From assembly GCF_002929215.1 (NCBI RefSeq), contig NZ_PJII01000015.1, positions 1 to 64,000 on the forward strand: DNA of 64,000 bases. The letters run 5' to 3'. The position numbers and the translations under genes were made by a program. Below, one piece after another: positions 26,254 through 35,232 of the stretch. The number at the start of each line of letters is the position of its first letter. Within the stretch, counting starts at the first letter, position 1. The DNA is from Arthrobacter sp. ZGTC412. Lineage in GTDB: Bacteria; Actinomycetota; Actinomycetes; Actinomycetales; Micrococcaceae. Below the pieces are notes generated by a model that saw nothing but the letters and a program-made list of their open reading frames with translations, was not told where the DNA came from and made no database searches.

Positions 26254-27141
26254 ATGAGCAAGATTGATGCAACAAATGCCAAAACCAGCCCGGAAAGCAA
26301 GGGCGTATTGACCGGCTTCGTTCAGAACATTGGCTACGAGGTCATGCCCTTCAAAGGGACCGACGAAAAGGTCTTTGCAGACGTTCCCACCTCCGTGCCC
26401 CTCACTGTTACTGCAACAGGAGGCAAGGGCATTGATGTGACGCTTGACCTGGTCAAGCGCCTCGCCAAGGAAGGGTACTCCGTTGCCCCGCACCTCCCGG
26501 CACGGCTTTTCCGTGACGACGCCGAATTGGCAGATGTCGTGGGTCAGCTCAAGGACGTGGACATCCGCCGCGTTTTCATCGTTGGCGGCGATGCCCCCAC
26601 ACCCGCAGGCAAATTCCAGGACGCTTACTCGCTTCTGCAGTCCCTCGACGAAATGGGGCACCATTTCGAGGAAGTCGGCATTGGCGGTTACCCCGAAGGC
26701 CACGCTCTCATCAGCGACAACGCGCTTAACACGGCAATGAACCTGAAGGCCCCGCACGCCACCCGCATCCTTACACAGATCTGCTTTAACGCGGAAACTA
26801 CGACCAAGTGGGCAGAAGGGCTCAAGCGGCAGGGAATCAGCCTGCCGATCTTTGTCGGTATGCCCGGACCGGTCAGCCGACAAAAGCTGATGCGGATCTC
26901 AGCAGGACTCGGCCTTGGCCAGTCGGCCAGTTTCCTGAAGAAACAGCAGAACATGTTCTGGCGCTTCTTCATGCCGGGAGGATACCGGCCCGACCGTCTG
27001 ATCAAGGGTCTGACCGCCACTGTTCCCAAGGCTGACACCAACATCCAGGGCTTCCACATCTTCACATTCAACGATCTGGCCGAAACCGAAATCTGGCGCC
27101 GCCAGCTCGTTCAAAGCGCAATCGAACAGGAGGGGCGATGA
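26254..27141 (+). CDS. metF: Methylenetetrahydrofolate reductase
   Basis: A 295-residue FAD-dependent TIM barrel, starting at ATG 26254 after AGGAG. TVTATGGKGIDVTLDLVKRL, VGGDAPTP, GIGGYPEGHALIS, QICFNAETTTKW and FVGMPGPVSRQKLM are MetF signatures. Here it most likely runs in the oxidative direction, turning 5-methyl-THF from O-demethylation into 5,10-methylene-THF, as for the metF next to ligM in Sphingobium. It lies 16 bases after the O-demethylase gene and overlaps purU by four bases. Confidence 0.92.
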   Translation: MSKIDATNAKTSPESKGVLTGFVQNIGYEVMPFKGTDEKVFADVPTSVPLTVTATGGKGIDVTLDLVKRLAKEGYSVAPHLPARLFRDDAELADVVGQLKDVDIRRVFIVGGDAPTPAGKFQDAYSLLQSLDEMGHHFEEVGIGGYPEGHALISDNALNTAMNLKAPHATRILTQICFNAETTTKWAEGLKRQGISLPIFVGMPGPVSRQKLMRISAGLGLGQSASFLKKQQNMFWRFFMPGGYRPDRLIKGLTATVPKADTNIQGFHIFTFNDLAETEIWRRQLVQSAIEQEGR

Positions 27142-28058
27142 GTACAATCACCGCGGATAAGACGACATCACTGCCTTCGCCGGCGCAGTTCTCCATCAGG
27201 GACAGCCAGCTGGACAACATTGGGCGTCTCATCGTCCAGGGGACCGACCGCAAAGGCATCGTCTCAAGCATTTCGACCCTTCTCTCCCAAGTCGGGGCAA
27301 ATATTATTTCGCTGGACCAGTTCTCCACTGATGCCAACGGAGGCCAATTCTTCCAGCGCATTGTCTTCAGCCTTGAGGATCTCCCGGCTCGGATTGACGA
27401 GCTACAAACTTCCATTGATAAGGAAGTCACCGGCCTGGGCCTGACGTGGCGTCTCGAGGAGGCCAAGCGGAAGAAGCGCGTCGCCATCTTCGTTTCCAAA
27501 TCCGACCATTGCCTTCTTGATCTTCTGTGGCGCCACCGCCGCGGCGACCTTCCAGTGGACATCGTGATGGTCGTTTCGAACCATGCCGATCTCGCCCATG
27601 ACGTGCGGCCTTTCGGCATACCGTACTTCCACGTACCGGTGAGCGGAGACAAGAAGGAAGCTGAAAAGCGGCACCTTGAACTCCTGCAGGACAACGTCGA
27701 CCTGGTCATCCTGGCCCGATACATGCAGATCATCTCAGGCGAATTCCTCGATGAAGTCGGTGTGCCAGTCATTAACATCCATCACTCCTTCCTCCCGGCG
27801 TTTATCGGGGCAGGCCCCTACCAAAAGGCCAAAGACCGGGGTGTAAAACTGATCGGCGCCACCGCCCACTACGTCACCAAAGACCTGGATGAAGGCCCGA
27901 TCATCGACCAGGACGTCATTACAGTCACGCACCGGGATTCAGCTGCTGATCTCATGCGCCGCGGCGCTGACGTTGAACGGCGGGTTTTGAGCAGGGCGGT
28001 ACTCGCGCACTGCGAGGACCGGGTCCTGCGGCATGGCAACAGCACGGTCGTCTTTTAA
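27138..28058 (+). CDS. purU: Formyltetrahydrofolate deformylase
   Basis: A 306-residue PurU. The N-terminal ACT domain (about 28-100: LIVQGTDRKGIVSSISTLLS) is followed by a formyltransferase domain with the catalytic Asn, His and Asp region INIHHSFLPAF and GATAHYVTKDLDEGPI. It hydrolyses 10-formyl-THF to formate and THF, which recycles THF for the demethylases. Its ATG overlaps the metF stop (ATGA). The formate can go to the formate dehydrogenase at 40357. Confidence 0.94.
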   Translation: MSTITADKTTSLPSPAQFSIRDSQLDNIGRLIVQGTDRKGIVSSISTLLSQVGANIISLDQFSTDANGGQFFQRIVFSLEDLPARIDELQTSIDKEVTGLGLTWRLEEAKRKKRVAIFVSKSDHCLLDLLWRHRRGDLPVDIVMVVSNHADLAHDVRPFGIPYFHVPVSGDKKEAEKRHLELLQDNVDLVILARYMQIISGEFLDEVGVPVINIHHSFLPAFIGAGPYQKAKDRGVKLIGATAHYVTKDLDEGPIIDQDVITVTHRDSAADLMRRGADVERRVLSRAVLAHCEDRVLRHGNSTVVF

Positions 28059-28117
28059 AGGACACGAGCGGGCAGCAGCACGTACGCCGCCCTACAGCAA
28101 AGGAGGAAGACATAGTC

Positions 28118-29005
28118 ATGAACGCAGAAATCATGGACGGCACCGCCGTAGCGGCTGCAACACTCGACCGGATACGGGAAGACGTTGAAGCCTTCGCAAC
28201 AGAGTTTGGCCGCCGGCCGGTCCTTGCGACCGTTCTGGTAGGCGACGACCCCGCGTCCCATACATACGTAAGAATGAAAGCCAACAGGTGCAAGTCGGTA
28301 GGGATGGAGTCCCGAAGGATCGAAATTGCGGCAACGGCGACAACGGAAGAAGTCGTAGCAGCAATTTCCGAGCTCTCGATGGACCCGGACGTCGATGGAA
28401 TCTTGCTGCAGCACCCGGTCCCGGAGCACATTGACGAGCGGGCGGCTTTCGAGGCGATTCACCCGGCCAAGGATGTCGACGGAGTCACGAGAACATCTTT
28501 CGCCGCAATGGCGTTTGGCGAACCCACATTTTATTCGGCTACTCCCGGCGGCATCATGGCGCTCCTGGATGCCTACGACATCGAACTGACAGGCAAGCAC
28601 GCGGTTGTCATCGGGCGCAGCCCCATTCTGGGTAAACCTGTGGGCATGCTGCTCCTGCAACGTGACGCGACGGTTACTTACTGCCATTCACGGACTAAAG
28701 ACCTGGCGGAGATTGTCAATACTGCGGACATCGTGGTGGCAGCAGTCGGACGCGCTGAACTTATCCGGGGGGATTGGATCAAACCAGGTGCCGTGGTCAT
28801 CGATGCCGGCTACAACGTCGGGAACGTCGGCGACGTCGAATATGAGGCCGCCAGCAGCGTTGCCAGTTACATCACGCCCGTTCCGGGCGGGGTGGGCCCG
28901 ATGACAATTGCAACACTGATCCAGCAGACGGCAGTGGCGGCACGCACACGCCAGGACAGCCTCACAGATGGACGCGCGAGAGTACAGGAACTCGAGCTTC
29001 GGTGA
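28118..29005 (+). CDS. folD: Bifunctional methylenetetrahydrofolate dehydrogenase/cyclohydrolase
   Basis: A 295-residue FolD. Y and K of the catalytic motif lie in SHTYVRMKANRCKSVGM, followed by GILLQHPVPEHID, the NADP-binding GRSPILGKPVGMLLL and the C-terminal TPVPGGVGPMTIATL. It oxidises 5,10-methylene-THF and hydrolyses methenyl-THF to 10-formyl-THF, linking MetF with PurU. A good AAAGGAGG site precedes it. This is probably a pathway-dedicated second copy. Confidence 0.95.
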   Translation: MNAEIMDGTAVAAATLDRIREDVEAFATEFGRRPVLATVLVGDDPASHTYVRMKANRCKSVGMESRRIEIAATATTEEVVAAISELSMDPDVDGILLQHPVPEHIDERAAFEAIHPAKDVDGVTRTSFAAMAFGEPTFYSATPGGIMALLDAYDIELTGKHAVVIGRSPILGKPVGMLLLQRDATVTYCHSRTKDLAEIVNTADIVVAAVGRAELIRGDWIKPGAVVIDAGYNVGNVGDVEYEAASSVASYITPVPGGVGPMTIATLIQQTAVAARTRQDSLTDGRARVQELELR

Positions 29006-29152
29006 CAGTCAGGGCCGGCAAAGCGTCAACTCACAGCACAGCCGAAGCTGCTTGTTCCATGTGATGAGCGCCCGGACCTGCTGTGCACCCACAGGTGAGG
29101 GAGACCTATCCCCTACCAACACCTTCGGTAAAACTTTATGAACGGAGTGCTA

Positions 29153-29512
29153 ATGCCAGCGCCAACAACACCGAAAGTGCCCGGTACCTACATCTTCGAC
29201 GTAGCGGACAATGGCCGGGCGTACGCATTGAACCGAATGCTTGGATCGTTCAAGGATCCAAGGAACCGAGAAATGTTCAGTGCAGACGAAGCCGCTTACT
29301 GCGACGCCTACAAGCTGAACCCCGAACAAAAAGAAGCGATCCTACAGCGTGACTGGAACCGCATGCTTGACCTGGGAGGGTCCATCTTCTACGTGTTCAA
29401 GCTCGCAGTAATGGACAAAAAATCCATGCAGGATCTTGGTGGAATCTTTACCGGCATGACCACCGAAGAATTCGTGGCAGCCCTGAAAGCAGGAGGACGT
29501 CATTTTGGCTGA
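29153..29512 (+). CDS. ligA: Protocatechuate 4,5-dioxygenase-type extradiol dioxygenase, alpha subunit
   Basis: A 119-residue small subunit of the LigA type. VPGTYIFD, AYALNRMLGSFKDP-NRE-F, DEAAYCDAYKL and the terminal GMTTEEFVAALKAGG follow LigA of Sphingobium. ATG 29153 has GGAG six bases upstream; ATG 29138 is an alternative. It caps the active site of the beta subunit. Its end overlaps the beta-subunit gene by eight bases. Confidence 0.9.
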   Translation: MPAPTTPKVPGTYIFDVADNGRAYALNRMLGSFKDPRNREMFSADEAAYCDAYKLNPEQKEAILQRDWNRMLDLGGSIFYVFKLAVMDKKSMQDLGGIFTGMTTEEFVAALKAGGRHFG

Positions 29513-30365
29513 AGTAATCTGGGGTCTAGCTACCTCCCACGTACCGTCCATCGGCGCAGCAATGGACAACCACAAGACCGAGGACGCCTACTGGAAACCC
29601 CTCTTCGACGGCTACGCGCCTGCCCGGGCATGGATGGCCGAGCACACCCCTGACGTAGCGATCATCGTATACAACGATCACGCGAATGCCATCGACCTGG
29701 CCATGATGCCCACCTTCGCCATCGGTACGGCAGATGAGTACCAGGTAGCAGACGAAGGATGGGGCCCACGCAACGTACCCGTCGTCAAAGGAGCCCCTGA
29801 GCTTTCCCGGCACCTGTTGGGCAGCCTGGTTGATGACGGTTTCGACATGACCGTCTGTCAGGAACTGGAAGTAGACCACGGCCTGACCGTCCCACTTTCC
29901 GTATACTGCCCTGAACCAGGGGACGAGTGGCCCTGCGCCGTCGTCCCGTTGCTGGTCAACGTTATCCAGTACCCGCAGCCCACTGCCGCACGCTGCCTGG
30001 CCCTTGGTGAAGCATTGGGCAAGGCGATCCGTTCCTTCCCGGAAAATATCAAGGTCGCGGTTTTCGGAACAGGGGGAATGTCTCACCAGCTGGCTGGAGC
30101 TCGCGCGGGTCTTATCAACGAAGACTTTGACCGGATGTTCCTCAAGGCCATCGAGACAGACCCTGAGTCGCTCGCCGCGCTGTCTCGGGAGGACTACGTC
30201 CGCGAGGCCGGCTCCGAGGGCATCGAAATGATCATGTGGCTCATCATGCGCGGCGCGCTGGGATCGGAAATCAGCAGGGTCCACGACACCTATCACGTTC
30301 CCGCATCCAATACCGCCGCGGCTTTGGCCTTGTTCGAGAACGTGGCCGCCAAAACAACCGCATAA
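29505..30365 (+). CDS. ligB: Protocatechuate 4,5-dioxygenase-type extradiol dioxygenase, beta (catalytic) subunit
   Basis: A 286-residue class III extradiol dioxygenase with a TTG start and AGGAGG at good distance. His12 in ATSHVPSIG and His59 in VYNDHANAI fit the iron ligands, GTGGMSHQLAG carries the catalytic His, and EAGSEGIEM holds the third ligand Glu. LigAB opens protocatechuate, and also gallate and 3-O-methylgallate. With two O-demethylases and GalB/GalC-type genes nearby but no LigC or LigI, gallate-type substrates are likely here. A hairpin follows the stop. Confidence 0.92.
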   Translation: MAEVIWGLATSHVPSIGAAMDNHKTEDAYWKPLFDGYAPARAWMAEHTPDVAIIVYNDHANAIDLAMMPTFAIGTADEYQVADEGWGPRNVPVVKGAPELSRHLLGSLVDDGFDMTVCQELEVDHGLTVPLSVYCPEPGDEWPCAVVPLLVNVIQYPQPTAARCLALGEALGKAIRSFPENIKVAVFGTGGMSHQLAGARAGLINEDFDRMFLKAIETDPESLAALSREDYVREAGSEGIEMIMWLIMRGALGSEISRVHDTYHVPASNTAAALALFENVAAKTTA

Positions 30366-30374
30366 CCCGAACTT

Positions 30375-30408
30375 CGGGGCTGGCAGTGTATGCGCCCTGC
30401 CAGCCCCG
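30375..30408 (+). terminator. Hairpin after ligB
   Basis: CGGGGCTGGCAG (30375-30386) and CTGCCAGCCCCG (30397-30408), perfect 12-bp stem with a 10-base loop, nine bases after the ligB stop. The following T-run is weak, so it may attenuate rather than stop transcription. Confidence 0.6.
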
Positions 30409-30451
30409 ACGTCATTTCCACTTCCTAACAGGGAAAGAAAGGACCCCCGGC

Positions 30452-31255
30452 GTGGCTAACAATGGACAGCAGGACGTTTCCAAGACCGTAAGCACGGACA
30501 GCGTCAGCCCGTCACATCTACAGCGACTTGCAGGCACAGTGGCAGTAGTCACTGGCGCTGCAGGAGGGCTCGGACAAGCCATCGCAGTCCGGTTGGCCAA
30601 CGAGGGCAGTGCGGTGGCAGTTGTGGATAACAAAGAACCCCTCTGGGAAACAGAAACTCTCGCGCGCGCAAAGGTATGGCGATGCGACGTCTCCGAGCCG
30701 GAAAACGTCAGAGGCGTCGTCAACGACGTCGCCGGATCCTTCGGCGGCATAGATATCCTGGTGAATGCCGCAGGCCTGCTCAGCGGCCGGTCCAGCCTCC
30801 TACAAGCGACGCCTGAGGAGCTGCATCGCTTTTTTGGAGTGAACGCTGTCGGGGCGCTTTCTATGGTCCAGGCCTGCTACCCCTACCTGAAAACCAGCCC
30901 GCACCGTGGCCGTGTCATCAACGTGGCCTCACGGACATTCTTCACTGGAGCACCCGGGCAGCTCGCGTATGTGGCCAGCAAGGGCGCTCTGCTTGGGATG
31001 ACCCGGGTCATGGCACGGGAGCTGGGACCTGACCGCATTTGTGTGAATGCGGCGATCCCGTCGCAGGTCGCAACACCAGGAACGCGGGAACACTCCGACG
31101 ATGAAACATTCGCCGGCACAATGTCTCAGCAGGCCATCCAGGAATTCGTCACACCTGAAGACTTCGCCGGACTGGTCGCTTATCTGGCATCTCCTGACGC
31201 CGCAATGGTTACGGGACAGAGTTTTGTCTGCGACGGCGGCGGACTGATGCATTAG
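30452..31255 (+). CDS. Short-chain dehydrogenase/reductase in the lig cluster
   Basis: A 267-residue SDR starting at GTG 30452, behind AAAGAAAGGA. TGAAGGLGQAIA is the cofactor site, NAAGLLSG follows, and VASRTFF with YVASKGAL carries the catalytic Ser, Tyr and Lys. An acidic residue ends strand 2 (AVVDNKE), pointing to NAD. Its role is unknown. It could oxidise an aldehyde or hydroxy intermediate of the aromatic pathway, and it occupies the place where a CHMS dehydrogenase would be expected, but it is not of that family (LigC belongs to the Gfo/Idh/MocA family). Confidence 0.82.
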   Translation: MANNGQQDVSKTVSTDSVSPSHLQRLAGTVAVVTGAAGGLGQAIAVRLANEGSAVAVVDNKEPLWETETLARAKVWRCDVSEPENVRGVVNDVAGSFGGIDILVNAAGLLSGRSSLLQATPEELHRFFGVNAVGALSMVQACYPYLKTSPHRGRVINVASRTFFTGAPGQLAYVASKGALLGMTRVMARELGPDRICVNAAIPSQVATPGTREHSDDETFAGTMSQQAIQEFVTPEDFAGLVAYLASPDAAMVTGQSFVCDGGGLMH

Positions 31256-31353
31256 ATGCGTAGCGTCATCAGGATTACCAGGAAATGAATACTAGGATCT
31301 GTTCAGACAGCTAAGGCCTTTTCGTACCGCTCTTGAAGGGAGCTGCGACAGAC

Positions 31354-32871
31354 ATGCATCGAGTGCCCGGCTCCAGCGCGGGTGGTCCGGAGGTGGATGC
31401 CTGGGACCTGGCTCCCATAGGCCTTGCAGTGATTGCTGACGGCAAAGTAGCGCAGATGAATATGGCAGGGGCGTCCATATTCGATTTGCAACCGGCCCAA
31501 ATCCGCGGCATCGAGAGTCCGTTTGAGACAGCGGCCTATGATGTTTCCGATGATCCAGACACAGAGCGTCTGGTTACTCTCCGGGCCGGCTCAGACAACT
31601 TCCGCGACATCGCCTACCGGACGTGCCCGTGCCCTGGGGGCTTCACCGTGGCTTTCCGAGACGTCACCTTGGACAACCAAAAGGAGCGGTGGGCAGCTGC
31701 AGTGGCCAACACCGCTGCAAGAGTAGCTTCGGAACATTCCCTCGCGGCCACGCTTAATGCCATGGCGACCGAGGTCCTAAGGGCTAACGGTCTCGCCGGA
31801 GTTCAGATCCTTGCCCGAGCCGATCCTTCAGGTCCGTTGCATGTGATGGGATCTGCAGGATTCAATACCCCGCGGAACTTTTTCTCGTTGTTAATGGAAG
31901 CCCAGAAGCGCGGTGCCGATCTGCGTATGCTCAAGGCATTGGAAGGCCGGGAACCTGTGGTGGAGGACCACCGGTATCAGGCGGTGATGTCCGATCCGGC
32001 CTGGCGTCCACTCCATGACAGCCTCCGGCACCCAGTATGGGACGCCTTCGCCTCCGTACCTATACATGTTCGGGATAAGCCCGTGGGCATCCTTAATGTC
32101 TTTTTTGCTCCTGGCCAGAGGATAGATCAAGGAACCATCCGGTTCCTTTCAACAATGGCGGAGCAGGCCGCACTCGCCATCGATTACGCGGAGTTGCTCG
32201 AGCGGGAACGGTACGTTGTGCGGCGATCCGAAAGGCAACGACTGGCCCGTGACCTTCATGACTCTGTCGTGCAAAAAGTATTCTCACTCAACATGCAGAC
32301 CCAGGTACTCAAGGTCCTCGCCGAGCGTGGAAAGGAACTGAGTCCGTCATCTGTCAAAGCAGTTACAGAGGAGCTGGAAGACATTACCCAGTCGGTGCTC
32401 GCGGACCTGCGGGGACTGATTAGTGAACTGCAGCCCTCTCCATTGGCCAACAAGGGACTCGGCCCGGCCCTCGAAAACCTGGTCGACAGCACCCAAAGGC
32501 GGACTGGAATTGCAGTCCAGCTTGGCCTCAGTAGCGTCCCGGACGACCTGGACGAAGGCCTCGCTGATGACGTCTACTATCTGACGGCAGAGGCAATCCA
32601 CAATGCAGTAAAACATTCCGGTGCAAGCTTGATCAGGGTCCATGTAGGCCTCAGCGAAGCTTCCGAATTGGAGGTCTTTGTCCATGACAATGGGACAGGG
32701 CTGTTTGAAGAAAAATTGCAGCACTCCGCCGGCCACGGCCTGGCCTCTATGCGTGAAAGAGCCGCCACGTGGGGCGGGACCTTGGCACTCGAAAAGGCAC
32801 CCACGGGCCCCGGAACCAGTGTGCACGCCAGCATCCCAATGCCGAGCAGTAATTTTGACGAGACGAGATGA
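31354..32871 (+). CDS. Soluble PAS-GAF sensor histidine kinase
   Basis: A 505-residue kinase without membrane segments. A PAS-like region spans about 10-105, GAF about 115-275 (VPIHVRDKPVGILNVFF, ATMAEQAALAID), HisKA_3 from about 290 with RLARDLHDSVVQKVFSL holding the phospho-His, and the ATPase domain to the end (HNAVKHSG, DNGTG, GHGLASMRERAATWGG). It belongs to the NarX-like class that pairs with LuxR-type response regulators, and its partner follows four bases after the stop. Lying inside the aromatic cluster, it probably senses an aromatic acid through the PAS or GAF domain. ATG 31354 is preferred over TTG 31333. Confidence 0.87.
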   Translation: MHRVPGSSAGGPEVDAWDLAPIGLAVIADGKVAQMNMAGASIFDLQPAQIRGIESPFETAAYDVSDDPDTERLVTLRAGSDNFRDIAYRTCPCPGGFTVAFRDVTLDNQKERWAAAVANTAARVASEHSLAATLNAMATEVLRANGLAGVQILARADPSGPLHVMGSAGFNTPRNFFSLLMEAQKRGADLRMLKALEGREPVVEDHRYQAVMSDPAWRPLHDSLRHPVWDAFASVPIHVRDKPVGILNVFFAPGQRIDQGTIRFLSTMAEQAALAIDYAELLERERYVVRRSERQRLARDLHDSVVQKVFSLNMQTQVLKVLAERGKELSPSSVKAVTEELEDITQSVLADLRGLISELQPSPLANKGLGPALENLVDSTQRRTGIAVQLGLSSVPDDLDEGLADDVYYLTAEAIHNAVKHSGASLIRVHVGLSEASELEVFVHDNGTGLFEEKLQHSAGHGLASMRERAATWGGTLALEKAPTGPGTSVHASIPMPSSNFDETR

Positions 32872-32875
32872 AGTA

Positions 32876-33544
32876 GTGGCAGAAAAAGCTCCGGCGCTTG
32901 AAGTCCTGATCGTGGATGACCACGGAGTTGTTCGCCGTGGAATTAAAGCCTACTTTGAGGTCCTGGATGACATTGAGGCGGTGGACGAGGCAACGGACGG
33001 GCAGGAGGCCCTGGAGAAGCTCTCTGCAATGGCCGCATACGGCGAGCTTCCCGACGTCGTCCTAATGGACCTCATGATGCCGCGCCTTGACGGTGTATCC
33101 GCCACCGCAGAGATCACGAGACTCTACCCGTCAGTGAAAGTTGTCATCCTCACCAGCTTCGGAGAAACAGAGCGCCTTCACGCTGCGCTCGACAACGGGG
33201 CTTCCGGTTATCTCCTCAAAGATGCCGGCCCTGCTGAAGTGGCAGGCGCAATCCGGGCGGCATCGCGGGACGAAGTTTTTATCGACAGCGCAGTCGCGAA
33301 GCAGCTGGCACGGTCCATTTCCGCTCCCCCGACAGGCATTGCTCTACTCACCCATCGTGAGCGCGACGTACTGAAACTCGTCGCGGAAGGACGCTCCAAC
33401 CAGGAGATCGCAAAAGAACTAAGTATCAGTGAACGCACCGCCCGGACACATGTCAGCAACCTATTGGGGAAACTCAACCTGAGGTCACGCACTCAGGCTG
33501 CCCTCGTGGCCGTCCGGGCAGGCCTCCTCCCACCTGCCACTTAG
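32876..33544 (+). CDS. NarL/FixJ-type response regulator
   Basis: A 222-residue regulator. The receiver domain has LIVDDHGVVRRG, the phosphate acceptor Asp in VLMDLMMPRLDG and the lysine in GYLLKDAG. The C-terminal LuxR-type HTH reads LTHRERDVLKLVAEGRSNQEI, followed by SISERTARTHVSNLLGKL. A GTG start at 32876 lies four bases after the kinase stop. It likely activates the aromatic operons; target sites are unknown. Confidence 0.9.
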   Translation: MAEKAPALEVLIVDDHGVVRRGIKAYFEVLDDIEAVDEATDGQEALEKLSAMAAYGELPDVVLMDLMMPRLDGVSATAEITRLYPSVKVVILTSFGETERLHAALDNGASGYLLKDAGPAEVAGAIRAASRDEVFIDSAVAKQLARSISAPPTGIALLTHRERDVLKLVAEGRSNQEIAKELSISERTARTHVSNLLGKLNLRSRTQAALVAVRAGLLPPAT

Positions 33545-33834
33545 GCTGAATCTCAGCGGCGCGGAAGCTGCAGCGAGAAGGGCAGCAAGTGCCTCGGGCC
33601 GGGTTGGGCCCCCACTAAGCCCCTTTTATATTCTTGGCCTACAGGTTCTGTCAACCGATGCGTTGGCACAAGTGAACTCAAAAGTGTTGACAATCATGTT
33701 CGCAGGCCGATAAGTTGAATGCACTCCATGGCCACCCGATGCGGACCATCTTGCTGCAAAGAGGCAAAAGATCGCGGGGACCACGCGTGCTCGTGGAGAA
33801 CGCACCTATCCTCCGACCTTCAAGGAAGTCCCCT
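33545..33834. promoter_or_regulatory. Promoter region of the MHS transporter unit
   Basis: A -35-like TTGACAAT (33687-33694) is followed 12 bases later by CCGATAAGTT (33707-33716), the -10 area. The promoter in front of the second O-demethylase (38639 onward) shows the same TTGACAAT-N12-CCGATA layout. Upstream, TGTCAACC and GTTGGCACA (about 33649-33668) form an imperfect inverted repeat. Confidence 0.5.
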
Positions 33835-35232
33835 ATGGGCAATCAGGAACCCCTGCTTGCAGGAGTAGAAAAGAACGATACGCCAACGGCAAAGGAACGC
33901 CGGAAGGTGCTCGCTGCCAGCTTTATTGGCACTGCAATTGAGTGGTATGACTTTTTCCTCTACGGCGCCGCCGCAGCTTTGATCTTCGGTCCCCAGTTTT
34001 TCCCGACCACCGATCCCTTGACCGGAACACTCGCCGCGTTCGCAACTTTTGCGGTCGGTTTTATCGCCCGCCCCATCGGCGGTGTATTGATGGGGCATTT
34101 CGGGGACAGGGTGGGCAGGAAATCCATGCTTCTGATCTCCATGTTCCTAATGGGTGGCGCAACGGTAGCCATCGGTGCGCTTCCAAACTACGCCGCTATC
34201 GGCGTCTGGGCACCCATTCTTCTCGTGACGCTGCGTTTCCTCCAGGGCCTTGGTGTAGGTGGCGAATGGGGTGGTGCTGTTCTTATGGCAGTCGAATACG
34301 CACCCCGCAAAAGCCGGGCGCTGTACGGATCGTTTCCCCAAATGGGTCTGCCTGCAGGAATCATCCTGTCGAACCTGGTGTTCATCGCTGTAACCTCCAT
34401 CTTCGCCAAAGATGTGTTCCAGAGTTGGGGTTGGCGTCTTCCATTCCTGATGAGCGGTGCACTGATCATCGTGGCCCTGTACCTCCGCCTCCGGATCCAG
34501 GAATCTCCGTCTTTCAAGCAGGTGAAGCATTCCGGGGAAGTGGAAAACAATCCGCTCAAAACGGTCATTACTCGACACGGTATGACCGTCATGCTCGCAG
34601 GTGCCGTGTCCATTGCATCGCCAGCCATCGGATACATCTACTCCGTCTACATGCTTTCCTACGGCACTGGGGTTCTGGGTCTGCCTCAGCCCACCATGTT
34701 GTGGCTGATCGTGCTTGCTGCTGTCGTGCACCTGGTTACGGTCTACCTTGGCGCCACACTTTCGGACCGCTTCGGACAGAAGCGCCTCTTCACTCTGGGC
34801 GCGGCTCTTGTCACGCTGTGGGCATTCCCCTTCTTCGCCCTCATCAACACGGCGAACCCGGGCCTGATCCTCCTCGCTTTTGCCGTGATGCTCTTGGCTC
34901 AGTCGTTCATGGCCGGACCACAAGCGGCCATGATCGCCGAACTCTTTCCCTCCACGGTCCGGTACAGCGGAGCCTCCATCGCCTACCAAATCGGTTCCAT
35001 CCTCGGCGGTGGATTCGCGCCACTGATCGCGACAAGTCTTTACGCCACGTATAAATCAAGCAACCCCATCGCCCTGTACCTGCTGATCCTCGGCGCACTG
35101 AGCCTGGGATCGATCCTCTTGCTCAAGGTCGGCCGCTACAACGCCTCTTACGAGGCCCTGCAGCAGCCGGACGGAAGTCAGGCTAACAGGATCAGTGGAA
35201 ATAGGGCAGTAGAAGAAAACAGGAGGTCATGA
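33835..35232 (+). CDS. MFS metabolite:H+ symporter (MHS family), probable aromatic acid importer
   Basis: A 465-residue MHS transporter. TAIEWYDFFLYGAAAALIF is the classic first helix, GHFGDRVGRKSMLL is motif A, and LRFLQGLGVGGEWGGAVLM follows. MHS proteins import organic acids such as shikimate, benzoates or alpha-ketoglutarate with protons. ATG 33835 follows AAGGAAG at seven bases, so the open frame upstream is not used. Its stop overlaps the next gene (ATGA). The promoter resembles that of the ligM-like gene, consistent with uptake of a methoxybenzoate. Confidence 0.87.
   Translation: MGNQEPLLAGVEKNDTPTAKERRKVLAASFIGTAIEWYDFFLYGAAAALIFGPQFFPTTDPLTGTLAAFATFAVGFIARPIGGVLMGHFGDRVGRKSMLLISMFLMGGATVAIGALPNYAAIGVWAPILLVTLRFLQGLGVGGEWGGAVLMAVEYAPRKSRALYGSFPQMGLPAGIILSNLVFIAVTSIFAKDVFQSWGWRLPFLMSGALIIVALYLRLRIQESPSFKQVKHSGEVENNPLKTVITRHGMTVMLAGAVSIASPAIGYIYSVYMLSYGTGVLGLPQPTMLWLIVLAAVVHLVTVYLGATLSDRFGQKRLFTLGAALVTLWAFPFFALINTANPGLILLAFAVMLLAQSFMAGPQAAMIAELFPSTVRYSGASIAYQIGSILGGGFAPLIATSLYATYKSSNPIALYLLILGALSLGSILLLKVGRYNASYEALQQPDGSQANRISGNRAVEENRRS

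Noticed and set aside
30452-31255. SDR as the CHMS dehydrogenase LigC
   Set aside because: LigC is a Gfo/Idh/MocA-family protein; this is a classical SDR, so only a non-homologous replacement would be possible.
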